A stretch of DNA of 52,396 nt from Ruminococcus sp. JC304 (GCA_000285855.2 HE978651.1:1081244-1133639); one strand, 5' to 3'. Positions 1-8,331 are shown, counted from the first letter of the stretch. Program-made: numbers and translations. The notes: a model not told the origin generated them from the letters alone.

Positions 1-41
1 ACGGAAACTCAGACTGTAACAGAAATAGGAGTGGCAGAGTT

Positions 42-596
42 ATGAGCAGCAGCATTGTGATTGCGTTACCGAAAATTGAAGACGCAAAGAAAATCCGCAC
101 AATACTTAACAGACATGGGCTCACAGTAGCCTCTGTCTGCAGCTCTGTCTCTAACGCTCTGGCCAGTATCTCGGAACTTGACAGTGGTGTTCTGATATGC
201 GGGTATAAGTTGACAGATGCCTATTATAAAGACGCTCTGGATGACCTGCCACAGTATTTTGAAATGCTGCTTCTGGCTTCTCAGCGTATTATAGATGAAG
301 CACCGAATTCTGTCAGCACTGTACAGATGCCGATGAAAGCAAGCGTACTGGTAGATACGGTCAATGACATGTTCTATCATCTGGAACGCCGGATCAAAAA
401 AGAAAAGAAGAAACCAAAGCCCAGATCAGAAAAAGAACAGAATTATATCTCGAATGCCAAACGCCTTCTGATGGAAAAAAACCAGATGACAGAAGAGGAA
501 GCATATCGACACATCCAGAAATGCAGCATGGATTCAGGAACCAACATGGTAGAAACTGCACAGATGTTACTCATGCTGATGTATGATGAAATCTGA
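42..596 (+). CDS. ANTAR-domain response regulator-like protein
   Basis: The 184-residue protein has a receiver-like N-terminal half (about 1-115) and a C-terminal ANTAR RNA-binding domain (about 130-184), recognised from the helical pattern around AKRLLMEKNQMTEEEAYRHI and VETAQMLL. ANTAR proteins bind paired hexaloop hairpins in nascent RNA and prevent termination. In Lachnospiraceae a protein of this build often follows glutamine synthetase, so a role in nitrogen control is an inference; the upstream gene is outside the window. The receiver half does not show a clear phospho-acceptor Asp in the usual context, so it may be a pseudo-receiver. AGGAG lies 10 nt before the ATG. The linker (about 117-130) is very lysine-rich. 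Confidence 0.8.
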   Translation: MSSSIVIALPKIEDAKKIRTILNRHGLTVASVCSSVSNALASISELDSGVLICGYKLTDAYYKDALDDLPQYFEMLLLASQRIIDEAPNSVSTVQMPMKASVLVDTVNDMFYHLERRIKKEKKKPKPRSEKEQNYISNAKRLLMEKNQMTEEEAYRHIQKCSMDSGTNMVETAQMLLMLMYDEI

Positions 597-716
597 TTTT
601 TCAAACACGCTCTAAATAAAATATCCGAAAATAATAAGGAAAATTTTGTAAAAAATAACGATATTATTTTGACAGAATATGTGGTAATATACAAAATATA
701 TTTTTGTTCATATTAA

Positions 717-762
717 GTTAGAGGCAAAATACATTTTGGCCCTAACATCATATTATATATAG
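717..762 (-). repeat. Dispersed repeat family C, copy 1
   Basis: An imperfect palindrome (arms 717-730 and 733-746) is followed by CATCATATTATATATA. The same layout, hairpin plus CATCATTATATA, recurs at 16676-16721 and 20234-20270 in the same orientation. Read on the minus strand each copy starts with a TATAAT-like box and runs into the hairpin. Unlike the other two copies, this one has no minus-strand gene just downstream. Confidence 0.6.
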
Positions 763-811
763 AAAGAACACAAACAAACATAAAATAGATAATAACGGGA
801 AGAATGATTAC

Positions 812-872
812 AAAGGCGTAATCAGAGAGTCTAGGGGATAAGTGTCTCCGGATTTTCTGATTACGCCTTTTT
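812..872 (+). terminator. Terminator-like hairpin in the aspS leader
   Basis: A perfect 15-bp inverted repeat (812-826 with 856-870) encloses a 29-nt loop and ends in five T. It lies 215 nt after the ANTAR gene stop and 119 nt before the aspS start, so it may either end upstream transcription or act as an attenuator of aspS. No competing antiterminator pairing was identified by eye. Confidence 0.6.
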
Positions 873-990
873 GATATTCCGGGGTTCAAGGTCAGAAAGT
901 CGTTCATGCTTGCACGAAAAGACTTTTGAACTTGAAACTCATAGAGATATCACAAAGGTTTTCAGAAATGAAGAAATGGAGGATGAGGAA

Positions 991-2322
991 ATGGAATTTA
1001 TGGATGGAACATGGAAAAAAGAAATCAATACCTGGGAGGAACTCGTAGGTAATAATCTCCTGAACCAGGAAGCCGTAATCGAAGGCGCTGTTCACAGCAT
1101 CCGTAATATGGGTGATGTGGCATTTATCATTCTTAGAAGAAGGGAAGGTTTATTCCAGACAGTCTATGAAAATGAAATGGCAAATGTTTCCATTCATGAA
1201 TTGAAGGAAGCAATGACGATCAGGGTGAAAGGCATTCTGCATGAAGAAGAGAGAGCACCCCACGGAAGAGAACTTCGTATCCGTCATATTGATATCTTAT
1301 CAACACCTGCAGAGCCGCTTCCAATGGCAATCGACAAATGGAAACTGAACACTTCCCTGGAAGCAAAATTAAACTACAGACCGATTTCCCTGAGAAACAT
1401 TCAGGAGCGTTCCAAATTTAAAATCCAGGAGGCACTGACAAAAGCATTCCGTGATTATCTCTACGGACAGGGATTCACAGAAATCCATACTCCGAAGATC
1501 GGGGCAAGAGGAGCAGAGGGTGGGGCAAACCTTTTCAAATTCAGCTACTTCCACAAACCTGCAGTACTTGCGCAGAGCCCACAGTTCTATAAACAGATGA
1601 TGGTTGGCGTATTTGACAGAGTATTTGAGACAGGTCCTGTATTCCGTGCTGAGAAACATAACACCAAACGTCACTTAAACGAATATACCAGTCTGGACTT
1701 CGAGATGGGATATATTGACAGCTTCGAAGAAATCATGGCAATGGAAACAGGATTCCTGCAGTATGCCATGAACCTTCTGAAAACAGAATATGCAAAAGAA
1801 GTACAGATCCTGAAACTTGAAATCCCGGACGTGTCCAAAATCCCGGCAGTCCGTTTCGATGTAGCCAAAGAACTGGTATCTCAGAAATACAACCGTAAGA
1901 TCAGAAACCCATTTGACCTGGAGCCGGAAGAAGAAGCATTGATCGGACAGTATTTCAAAGAAGAATATGGCTCAGATTTCGTATTTGTCACACATTATCC
2001 GTCAAAGAAACGTCCATTCTATGCAATGGATGATCCGGAAGACGCAAGATTTACCTTAAGCTTTGACCTGTTATTCAAAGGCCTTGAGATTACAACAGGC
2101 GGACAGCGTATCCATGATTACAACATGCTGGTACAGAAGATTGAAGACAGAGGTATGACACAGGAAGGTATGGAACAGTATCTGGATACCTTCAAACATG
2201 GTATGCCGCCTCACGGTGGTCTGGGAATCGGTCTGGAACGTCTGACCATGCAGCTTATCGGCGAAGAGAATGTTCGTGAAACCTGCCTCTTCCCGCGAGA
2301 TATGAACCGACTGGAGCCGTAA
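991..2322 (+). CDS. aspS: Aspartate--tRNA ligase, archaeal-type (probably acts on tRNA-Asp and tRNA-Asn)
   Basis: The 443-residue protein is a class IIb synthetase: an N-terminal OB-fold anticodon-binding domain (about 15-120), then the catalytic core with motif 2 (TGPVFRAEKHNTKRHLNEY) and motif 3 (GLGIGLERLTM). Its length and the lack of the large bacterial insertion fit the archaeal/short AspRS class, which is often non-discriminating and charges tRNA-Asn with Asp. The gatCAB genes directly downstream would convert Asp-tRNA(Asn) to Asn-tRNA(Asn), which supports that role. The start is set at 991 because GGAGG ends 8 nt upstream; the open frame extends further upstream to 871 but without a ribosome site. 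Discrimination cannot be read from sequence alone. Confidence 0.9.
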   Translation: MEFMDGTWKKEINTWEELVGNNLLNQEAVIEGAVHSIRNMGDVAFIILRRREGLFQTVYENEMANVSIHELKEAMTIRVKGILHEEERAPHGRELRIRHIDILSTPAEPLPMAIDKWKLNTSLEAKLNYRPISLRNIQERSKFKIQEALTKAFRDYLYGQGFTEIHTPKIGARGAEGGANLFKFSYFHKPAVLAQSPQFYKQMMVGVFDRVFETGPVFRAEKHNTKRHLNEYTSLDFEMGYIDSFEEIMAMETGFLQYAMNLLKTEYAKEVQILKLEIPDVSKIPAVRFDVAKELVSQKYNRKIRNPFDLEPEEEALIGQYFKEEYGSDFVFVTHYPSKKRPFYAMDDPEDARFTLSFDLLFKGLEITTGGQRIHDYNMLVQKIEDRGMTQEGMEQYLDTFKHGMPPHGGLGIGLERLTMQLIGEENVRETCLFPRDMNRLEP

Positions 2323-2342
2323 ATGAGTCAGAAATTTGGAAA

Positions 2343-2418
2343 GCTGTCTATATATTGACCGGAAGCGGCTGATTGATTCCGGAAAGAAATAAAAGCAATA
2401 TAGAATGCTATAGACAGC
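2343..2418 (+). promoter_or_regulatory. Nested inverted repeat between aspS and gatC
   Basis: Ten-base arms GCTGTCTATA (2343-2352) and TATAGACAGC (2409-2418) enclose a second stem, CCGGAA (2359-2364) with TTCCGG (2377-2382). The outer arm ends 6 nt before the gatC ribosome site. It lacks a T-run, so it is not an obvious terminator. It could be an RNA processing site or a repeat remnant. Confidence 0.4.
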
Positions 2419-2436
2419 ATATATAAGGAGAAAATC

Positions 2437-2730
2437 ATGGCAAAGATCATAGATGATGAAACAATGGAAAATGTCTGCATCCTGGCCAAGCTTTCCCTCT
2501 CAGAAGAAGAAAAGGAAAAAGCAAAAGCCCAAATGCAGAAAATGCTTGATTATGTAGAGAAACTGGATGAACTGGATACATCGGAAGTAGAGCCTATGTC
2601 CCATATTTTCCAGGACGAAAACGTATTTCGTGAGGATGTTGTCACAAACGGAGACAACAAAGAAGCAATGCTGGCAAATGCACCAAAAGCAAAAGAAGGA
2701 CAGTATCAGGTTCCGAAAACCATAGGATAG
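2437..2730 (+). CDS. gatC: Aspartyl/glutamyl-tRNA amidotransferase subunit C
   Basis: At 97 residues it has the usual GatC size and opening (VCILAKLSLSEEEKEKAKAQ) followed by the DTSEVEPMSH loop typical of the family. GatC is the small belt-like subunit that holds GatA and GatB together. It lies between aspS and gatA in one operon, with an AAGGAG ribosome site 7 nt before the ATG. The N-terminal half is a predicted charged helix. Confidence 0.94.
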   Translation: MAKIIDDETMENVCILAKLSLSEEEKEKAKAQMQKMLDYVEKLDELDTSEVEPMSHIFQDENVFREDVVTNGDNKEAMLANAPKAKEGQYQVPKTIG

Positions 2731-2741
2731 GAGACAGGACA

Positions 2742-4211
2742 ATGGAGTTGGAGAAATTAACAGCCCTGCAGCTTGGGGAAAAAATAAAACAGCGTCAGGT
2801 CAGCGTCCTGGATGGAGTAAAAACTGTTTTTGAACAGATTGAGAAACAGGATTCAGAAGTACACGCTTATCTTGACACATATAGAGAAGAAGCATATAAA
2901 CGTGCAGAAGAAGTACAAAAAGGCATTGAGGACGGTACTTATACCAGTCTTCTTGCAGGTGTACCGATTGCGATTAAAGATAATATCTGTATTAATGGAA
3001 AGAAAACTACCTGTGCATCGAAGATTCTTGAGAACTTTATGCCGCAGTATAATGCAGAAGTCATTGACCGTCTGGAAAAAGCAGGACTGGTCATTATCGG
3101 AAAAACAAACATGGATGAATTTGCCATGGGAAGTACAACAGAGACCTCCGCTTACGGCATCACCAGAAACCCATGGAATCTGGAACACGTACCAGGCGGT
3201 TCTTCAGGTGGTTCCTGTGCAGCCGTAGCAGCAGGAGAAACTTATCTGGCACTTGGCTCTGATACTGGTGGTTCTATCCGGCAGCCAAGTTCTTACTGTG
3301 GCGTGACCGGAATCAAGCCAACATATGGAACGGTATCCCGTTACGGTTTGGTAGCTTACGCATCCTCTCTGGATCAGATCGGTCCGGTTGGCAAAGATGT
3401 AGCTGACTGCGCAGCCCTTCTGGAAATTATTGCAGGACATGATGAAAAAGACAGCACATCCATGAAAAGAGAAGACCTTCAGTGCTCCAAAGAACTGACA
3501 GGCGATATCAAGGGGATGAAATTCGGAGTTCCTGAAGAATACCTGGCAGAAGGACTTGATCCAGAAGTAAAAGCATCTTTTATGGGCGTTCTTGATACGC
3601 TGAAAGAACTGGGAGCAGAAGTAGAATTCTTCTCTATCAAGACTATGGAATACATGATTCCGGCTTACTATATTATTGCCAGTGCAGAAGCAAGTTCCAA
3701 CTTGGAACGTTTCGATGGAGTGAAATACGGTTTCCGTGCAACAGAATACGAAGGTCTTCACGACATGTACAAAAAAACCAGAACAGCAGGCTTCGGCGAG
3801 GAAGTAAAACGCCGTATCATGCTTGGTTCCTTCGTATTAAGCTCAGGTTATTATGATGCATACTATCTGAAGGCGCTCCGCACAAAAGCTCTGATCAAGA
3901 AAGAATTTGACCAGGCATTTGGCAAATATGATGTGCTCCTTGCACCTGCATCTCCATTTACAGCGCCGAAGATCGGTGAAAGCTTAAAGGATCCCCTTGC
4001 CATGTATCTTGGAGATATCTACACAGTAGCAGTCAATCTCTGCGGTCTTCCGGGAATCACAGTTCCATGCGGAAAAGACAGCAAGGGTCTCCCAATCGGT
4101 ATCCAGATGATCGGGGACTGCTTCATGGAAAAGAAAATCCTGCGTGCAGCACACGCCTATGAAACCAGCCGCGGTTCCTTTGCCGTGCCAGGAGAAGGAG
4201 GAACCAGATAA
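2742..4211 (+). CDS. gatA: Aspartyl/glutamyl-tRNA amidotransferase subunit A
   Basis: This 489-residue amidase-signature protein hydrolyses glutamine and passes the ammonia to GatB. The Ser-cis-Ser-Lys catalytic set is visible: Lys79 in AIKDNI, and Ser154 and Ser178 in the glycine/serine-rich signature (PGGSSGGS and DTGGSIRQP). These are the residue numbers known for the Staphylococcus enzyme. It starts 11 nt after gatC, and its TAA overlaps the gatB ATG by one base, so translation of A and B is probably coupled. Confidence 0.96.
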   Translation: MELEKLTALQLGEKIKQRQVSVLDGVKTVFEQIEKQDSEVHAYLDTYREEAYKRAEEVQKGIEDGTYTSLLAGVPIAIKDNICINGKKTTCASKILENFMPQYNAEVIDRLEKAGLVIIGKTNMDEFAMGSTTETSAYGITRNPWNLEHVPGGSSGGSCAAVAAGETYLALGSDTGGSIRQPSSYCGVTGIKPTYGTVSRYGLVAYASSLDQIGPVGKDVADCAALLEIIAGHDEKDSTSMKREDLQCSKELTGDIKGMKFGVPEEYLAEGLDPEVKASFMGVLDTLKELGAEVEFFSIKTMEYMIPAYYIIASAEASSNLERFDGVKYGFRATEYEGLHDMYKKTRTAGFGEEVKRRIMLGSFVLSSGYYDAYYLKALRTKALIKKEFDQAFGKYDVLLAPASPFTAPKIGESLKDPLAMYLGDIYTVAVNLCGLPGITVPCGKDSKGLPIGIQMIGDCFMEKKILRAAHAYETSRGSFAVPGEGGTR

Positions 4212-5650
4212 TGAAACAGTACGAAACAGTCATAGGACTTGAGGTCCATGTAGAACTTGCAACAAAAACAAAAATTTTCTGCGGCTGCTCCACAGAGTTC
4301 GGAGGAGCACCCAATACACATACATGCCCGGTCTGCACAGGTATGCCGGGTTCCCTGCCTGTATTAAACAAGAAAGTAGTAGAGTTTGCCCTGAAAGCAG
4401 GTCTTGCAGCAAACTGTCAGATCCATCAGTACTGCAAATTTGACCGTAAGAACTATTTCTATCCGGATAACCCCCAGAACTATCAGATTTCTCAGTTATA
4501 TCTGCCAATCTGTCATGACGGATGGGTAGAGATTGAAACATCTGCAGGCAAAAAGAAAATCCGTATCCATGAAATGCATATGGAAGAGGATGCAGGTAAA
4601 CTGATCCATGATGAATGGGAAGACTGCTCTCTGGTAGACTATAACCGAAGCGGCGTACCGCTGATCGAGATCGTATCTGAGCCGGATATGAGAAGCTCAG
4701 AGGAAGTTATTGCCTATCTTGAAAAACTCCGCTGTATGATGCAATATCTGGGTGTATCAGACTGTAAGCTTCAGGAAGGTTCCATGCGTGCAGACGTTAA
4801 CCTTTCTGTCCGTGAAGTAGGAGCAGAAGAATTCGGAACCAGAACAGAGATGAAGAATCTGAACTCTTTCAAAGCCATTGCCAGAGCAATCGAAGGCGAA
4901 AGAGAACGTCAGATTGAACTGATCAAAGAAGGCAAGGCAGTTACACAGGAAACACGCCGCTGGGATGACAATAAAGAATATTCCTACGCCATGCGTTCCA
5001 AAGAAGATGCCAAAGACTACAGATATTTCCCTGACCCTGATCTGCCTCCAATCCATATTTCTGATGCATGGATTGAAGAGATCAAAGCAGAACAGCCGGA
5101 ACTTCGCGAAGTGAAACAGGCCCGTTATCAGGAAGAGTACGGACTCCCGGCATACGATGCGGGAATCCTTACAGAATCCCGCCATCTTGCAGTACTTTTT
5201 GAAGAAACAGCAGCAATCTACGGAAATGCAAAGAAGACAGCAAATTGGTTTATGGGTGAGGTACTCCGCCTGACGAAAGATAAGGCAATGGATCCGGAAC
5301 AGGTATCTTTCTCACCGAAACATCTTGCAGATCTTCTGGTAATGGTAGAAAAATCCGAAGTCAGTCCCCAGAATGCCAAGAAAGTTTTTGAGAAAGTCTT
5401 TGCGGAAGACATTGATCCTGTAGCCTACATTGAGGAACATGGTCTGAAGATTGTAGAAGACACAGGACTTCTGGAAGAAACCATCAACCGGATCCTGGAT
5501 GCTAATCCAGGTCCGCTTTCAGAACTCCTGGGAGGTAAAGATAAAGTCATGGGCTTCTTTGTAGGCCAGATCATGAAAGAGATGAAAGGCAAGGCAAATC
5601 CTGCAAGTGCTCGCGAGACACTTATGAAAGAAGTAGAGAAGCGTAAATAA
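4211..5650 (+). CDS. gatB: Aspartyl/glutamyl-tRNA amidotransferase subunit B
   Basis: The 479-residue protein shows the family opening (ETVIGLEVHVELATKTKIFC), a CxC...CPVC zinc-binding set near residues 23-41, the cradle-domain kinase-like fold, and a C-terminal YqeY-like tail domain (about 330-479). GatB phosphorylates the misacylated Asp or Glu and transfers ammonia to it. It overlaps gatA by one base and is the last gene of the aspS-gatCAB operon; a 6-bp GC hairpin follows at 5660. Confidence 0.96.
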   Translation: MKQYETVIGLEVHVELATKTKIFCGCSTEFGGAPNTHTCPVCTGMPGSLPVLNKKVVEFALKAGLAANCQIHQYCKFDRKNYFYPDNPQNYQISQLYLPICHDGWVEIETSAGKKKIRIHEMHMEEDAGKLIHDEWEDCSLVDYNRSGVPLIEIVSEPDMRSSEEVIAYLEKLRCMMQYLGVSDCKLQEGSMRADVNLSVREVGAEEFGTRTEMKNLNSFKAIARAIEGERERQIELIKEGKAVTQETRRWDDNKEYSYAMRSKEDAKDYRYFPDPDLPPIHISDAWIEEIKAEQPELREVKQARYQEEYGLPAYDAGILTESRHLAVLFEETAAIYGNAKKTANWFMGEVLRLTKDKAMDPEQVSFSPKHLADLLVMVEKSEVSPQNAKKVFEKVFAEDIDPVAYIEEHGLKIVEDTGLLEETINRILDANPGPLSELLGGKDKVMGFFVGQIMKEMKGKANPASARETLMKEVEKRK

Positions 5651-5659
5651 AATAAATCA

Positions 5660-5679
5660 CCCCGGACATTATGCCGGGG
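5660..5679. terminator. GC-rich hairpin after gatB
   Basis: CCCCGG pairs with CCGGGG around an 8-nt loop just after the gatB stop. On the plus strand it is followed by A residues rather than T, so it is a poor intrinsic terminator in that direction. It may instead protect the 3' end. Confidence 0.35.
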
Positions 5680-5688
5680 TAAAAAATG

Positions 5689-5885
5689 TTACTGTTCACT
5701 CTGTTCACAGCAACACGCTTCGCGATGCAAAAAAATATGAACCTCCTTGTACAAAGCACAAGGAGTATCGTTTGCTTCGCAAACTTAATTTATGCTAATC
5801 GCATAAATTCGCGCAGTATGTCTCGTGTTTTCTGTGACCTTCGCTCACAAAAAACACCTCGCGGGATATTACCAGTGAACAGTAA
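5689..5885. repeat. MITE-like element, family A (full copy)
   Basis: A 197-bp block bounded by perfect 12-bp terminal inverted repeats, TTACTGTTCACT and AGTGAACAGTAA. Inside are further hairpins: CTCCTTGT/ACAAGGAG, GTTTGC/GCAAAC and TTTATGC/GCATAAA. It carries no credible gene. A shorter relative in the opposite orientation lies at 16791-16860. Flanking target duplications were not obvious. Confidence 0.65.
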
Positions 5886-5925
5886 TGTTAATATTAAAAA
5901 TTATGCTCAGAAAATACTTTGAGGC

Positions 5926-5953
5926 TTTACATTACTAAATAATTAAGTATAAT
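5926..5953 (+). promoter_or_regulatory. Promoter of dapL
   Basis: TTTACA (5926-5931) and TATAAT (5948-5953) are separated by 16 nt, and the dapL start lies 124 nt downstream. The intervening leader is purine-rich, with only a weak 5-bp hairpin near 6022. Confidence 0.6.
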
Positions 5954-6076
5954 AAAACTCGAATAAAACATATTTGAAGAAAAGACACAAACAGAAATGG
6001 AAAGGCAAAGCAAAGCAGCAGCCTGCTGTAGGCAGGTATATAAAAACTGCGAAACATGCCAGGGAGGAAATCAAAC

Positions 6077-7291
6077 ATGGTAACAGTAAACCACAACTAT
6101 CTGAAATTACCGGGAAGCTATCTGTTTTCCACAATTGCAAAAAAAGTAAAAGCATATAAAGAAGCCAACCCACAGGCAAACGTGATCTCACTGGGAATCG
6201 GTGACGTAACTCAGCCTCTGGTGCCGGCAATCATTGAGGCACTTCATAAATCTGTAGATGAAATGGGTGATGCAGCTACTTTTCATGGCTATGCACCGGA
6301 TCTTGGTTATGAATTCTTAAGATCTGCCATTGCAAAGAATGACTACAAAGACAGAGGATGTGACATTGAGGCAGACGAAATCTTTGTCTCTGACGGTGCA
6401 AAGAGCGATTCAGGAAATATCCAGGAAATCTTCGGACTGGATAACAAGATTGCAGTGTGCGACCCTGTATATCCTGTATACGTAGATACAAACGTAATGG
6501 CAGGCCGTACAGGAGAATACAACAAAGAACGTGGTAACTTTGATAACGTAGTCTATATGCCATGTACAGAAGCCAACGGCTTCCTTCCGGAATTCCCGGA
6601 AGAAGTACCGGATCTTATCTACCTTTGCTTCCCGAACAACCCGACCGGTGGTGCCATCACCAAACCGCAACTTCAGGAATGGGTAGATTATGCAAATAAA
6701 AATGGCTCCGTCATTATCTATGATGCAGCATACGAAGCCTACATTTCCGAAGAAAATGTACCGCACAGCATCTATGAGTGCGAAGGAGCAAGAACCTGCG
6801 CCATCGAACTGCGCAGCTTCTCCAAAAATGCAGGTTTCACAGGTGTCCGCCTCGGCTTTACAGTTGTACCAAAGGATCTGGTTCGTGACGGCGTAGATCT
6901 TCACAGTCTCTGGGCAAGACGTCATGGCACAAAATTCAACGGTGCTCCATACATCGTACAGCGTGCAGGAGAGGCTGTATACTCTCCGGAAGGAAAAGCA
7001 CAGCTGAAAGAACAGGTAGGTTATTACATGAATAACGCAAAAGCTATCTACGAAGGTCTGGCATCAGCAGGCTATTCCGTATCCGGTGGTGTAAATGCTC
7101 CGTATATCTGGCTGAAAACACCTGATAAGATGACTTCCTGGGAGTTCTTTGACTATCTCCTTGAAAAAGCCAACATCGTAGGAACTCCGGGCTCAGGATT
7201 CGGTGCTCATGGTGAGGGATTCTTCCGTCTCACTGCGTTTGGAACCCATGAGAATACCATAGAGGCCATTGAGAGAATCAAAAATCTGTAG
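6077..7291 (+). CDS. dapL: LL-diaminopimelate aminotransferase
   Basis: This 404-residue fold-type I PLP enzyme converts tetrahydrodipicolinate directly to LL-diaminopimelate with glutamate as donor, a short route to lysine and peptidoglycan. Family marks include [17 protein letters not shown] at the N-terminus, the PNNPTGG loop, and the PLP lysine in [16 protein letters not shown]. The start at 6077 follows GGGAGGAAA by 7 nt; an in-frame ATG at 6056 has no ribosome site. It appears to be transcribed alone. Confidence 0.95.
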   Translation: MVTVNHNYLKLPGSYLFSTIAKKVKAYKEANPQANVISLGIGDVTQPLVPAIIEALHKSVDEMGDAATFHGYAPDLGYEFLRSAIAKNDYKDRGCDIEADEIFVSDGAKSDSGNIQEIFGLDNKIAVCDPVYPVYVDTNVMAGRTGEYNKERGNFDNVVYMPCTEANGFLPEFPEEVPDLIYLCFPNNPTGGAITKPQLQEWVDYANKNGSVIIYDAAYEAYISEENVPHSIYECEGARTCAIELRSFSKNAGFTGVRLGFTVVPKDLVRDGVDLHSLWARRHGTKFNGAPYIVQRAGEAVYSPEGKAQLKEQVGYYMNNAKAIYEGLASAGYSVSGGVNAPYIWLKTPDKMTSWEFFDYLLEKANIVGTPGSGFGAHGEGFFRLTAFGTHENTIEAIERIKNL

Positions 7292-7294
7292 TTT

Positions 7295-7346
7295 TTAACC
7301 GAATCAAGTAAGTCCCCTGCGAGGGTTGCGAAAAGCAATAAGCAGT
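7295..7346 (+). repeat. Dispersed repeat family B, copy 1
   Basis: TTAACCGAATCAAGTAAGTC and the next bases (7295-7321) match 16877-16903 on the opposite strand over 27 nt without mismatch. The right half, with AATAAGCAGT, matches the copy at 40835-40884. The block lies directly after the dapL stop. Confidence 0.6.
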
Positions 7347-7401
7347 GGGTGGGGACTTCACAAAGTATAATTAAATAAAAATGGCAGAAGCTGTTGAATA
7401 T

Positions 7402-7453
7402 GCCTCCTTTCTCAAGTATATTTAAGGTAGTAAAGAAAGGAGGCGGTATTTTT
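7402..7453 (+). promoter_or_regulatory. Hairpin that covers the ribosome site of the next gene
   Basis: GCCTCCTTTCT (7402-7412) is perfectly complementary to AGAAAGGAGGC (7434-7444), with a 21-nt loop, and the right arm is followed by GGTATTTTT and then the ATG at 7454. The right arm is itself the AAAGGAGG ribosome site. The structure could terminate dapL transcription, hide the ribosome site, or both. Confidence 0.6.
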
Positions 7454-7597
7454 ATGAAACAAAGAACAATGCGTTATTTATTTGCTTTCTCAGCAGTAAT
7501 GGTGTCTGCCACAGTATATGCAGGCGAAACAAAACCGGAAATCCAGATCGCAGCGGAGAGTACAACCGGCAGTCTGAAGGATATGGAGATGGAATGA
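7454..7597 (+). CDS. Small secreted peptide of unknown function
   Basis: I do not recognise this 47-residue product. It starts MKQRTMRYLFAFSAVMVSAT and has a basic start, a hydrophobic core and a VYAG-type site at about 22-25, so it reads as a signal peptide followed by only about 22 polar, acidic residues. AAAGGAGG is 10 nt upstream. Its TGA overlaps the ATG of the next small gene by 4 nt, which suggests the two are made together. A signal-peptide-bearing leader or short exported peptide are both possible. Confidence 0.5.
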   Translation: MKQRTMRYLFAFSAVMVSATVYAGETKPEIQIAAESTTGSLKDMEME

Positions 7598-7785
7598 CCA
7601 TGTTTAAGGGATCAAAGGTTATATCACCGGCTGAAGGAGAAGAATGGACCATTGATCATGATCTGGTTATTGATTATATAGCTTCCCTTGACGATGTGAT
7701 CGGTGATGAGTATGCACAGGCGCATGGACAGGGACGAATTACCCTGATCACAGAAGAGAAAACAGAAGATACAGCGGAAGAATAA
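7594..7785 (+). CDS. Small acidic protein of unknown function
   Basis: The 63-residue product is acidic and has no membrane segment or known motif. Its ATG overlaps the stop of the preceding peptide gene (ATGA), so it is probably translated by coupling; a second in-frame ATG follows two codons later. The C-terminus is a run of Glu/Thr/Lys/Asp. The partner gene encodes an exported peptide, so a paired function is possible but cannot be named. Confidence 0.5.
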   Translation: MTMFKGSKVISPAEGEEWTIDHDLVIDYIASLDDVIGDEYAQAHGQGRITLITEEKTEDTAEE

Positions 7786-7854
7786 AAAAATGGTATTTTA
7801 TATAGAATCGTGGTATTATAAGAGACAAAGTATAATTTACAGGAGGACAATGCA

Positions 7855-8181
7855 ATGAGAATCAGACGTGAAGAGCATATGGCAGGCGGCAATGGACATG
7901 TAATTATCAAGGAGCTTCTGGATGCAGAGCAGTTAAACGGTAAATGTGGGCTGTATGCACAGGTAACTCTGGAGCCGGGATGTTCACTGGGATATCATGA
8001 GCATCATGGAGAAAGCGAAACTTATTATATTTTACAGGGACAGGGAGAGTACAATGATAATGGTACTTATCGTTCTGTTAAGTCAGGAGATATTACTTTT
8101 ACGCCGGATAATCATGGACATGGACTTGCCAATACAGGAAACACAGATTTGGTATTCATGGCATTGATCATTAAAGACTGA
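7855..8181 (+). CDS. Cupin-domain protein
   Basis: A single-domain cupin of 108 residues. Cupin motif 1 is seen as GYHEHHGESETYYILQGQGE (two His and Glu as metal ligands) and motif 2 as FTPDNHGHGLAN. Small cupins bind a metal and act as sugar isomerases, dioxygenases or sensors; the substrate here cannot be told. AGGAGG lies 8 nt before the ATG, and a terminator follows, so it is probably a single-gene unit. Confidence 0.85.
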   Translation: MRIRREEHMAGGNGHVIIKELLDAEQLNGKCGLYAQVTLEPGCSLGYHEHHGESETYYILQGQGEYNDNGTYRSVKSGDITFTPDNHGHGLANTGNTDLVFMALIIKD

Positions 8182-8186
8182 TAGTT

Positions 8187-8237
8187 AAAAAACAGTAGCA
8201 GATATTTTCCAAAAGGAAAAACTGACTGCTGTTTTTT
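8187..8237 (+). terminator. Terminator after the cupin gene
   Basis: AAAAAACAG..CAG (8187-8201) pairs with CTGCTGTTTTTT (8226-8237) with a 3-nt bulge, ending in six T. It begins 6 nt after the cupin stop. Confidence 0.65.
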
Positions 8238-8331
8238 GTTGCTAAGACAAAGCCGGGTGGTTATAATAAATACAGACTTTGGTATTTGAGATTTACCATA
8301 AAATAAGAATTGCACAGATGGAGAAAAACAT

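Larger units (their letters stand above)
597..990 (+). promoter_or_regulatory. Long leader region of aspS
   Basis: This 394-nt gap holds no convincing gene. It contains a TTGACA box at 669-674 followed by several AT-rich candidates for a -10 (688-702), a family C repeat (717-762) and a terminator-like hairpin (812-872). The T-box signature expected for tRNA-sensing leaders (AGGGTGGNACCGCG) was looked for and not seen. The exact transcription start cannot be fixed from sequence. Confidence 0.45.

Noticed and set aside
871-990. Upstream extension of aspS by 40 codons
   Set aside because: It would start inside the terminator-like hairpin without a ribosome site; the ATG at 991 has GGAGG at 8 nt.
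597-990. T-box leader for aspS
   Set aside because: The conserved T-box sequence and antiterminator bulge were not found.
5686-5922. 78-codon frame after gatB
   Set aside because: It lies entirely in the family A palindromic repeat, and has no ribosome site.
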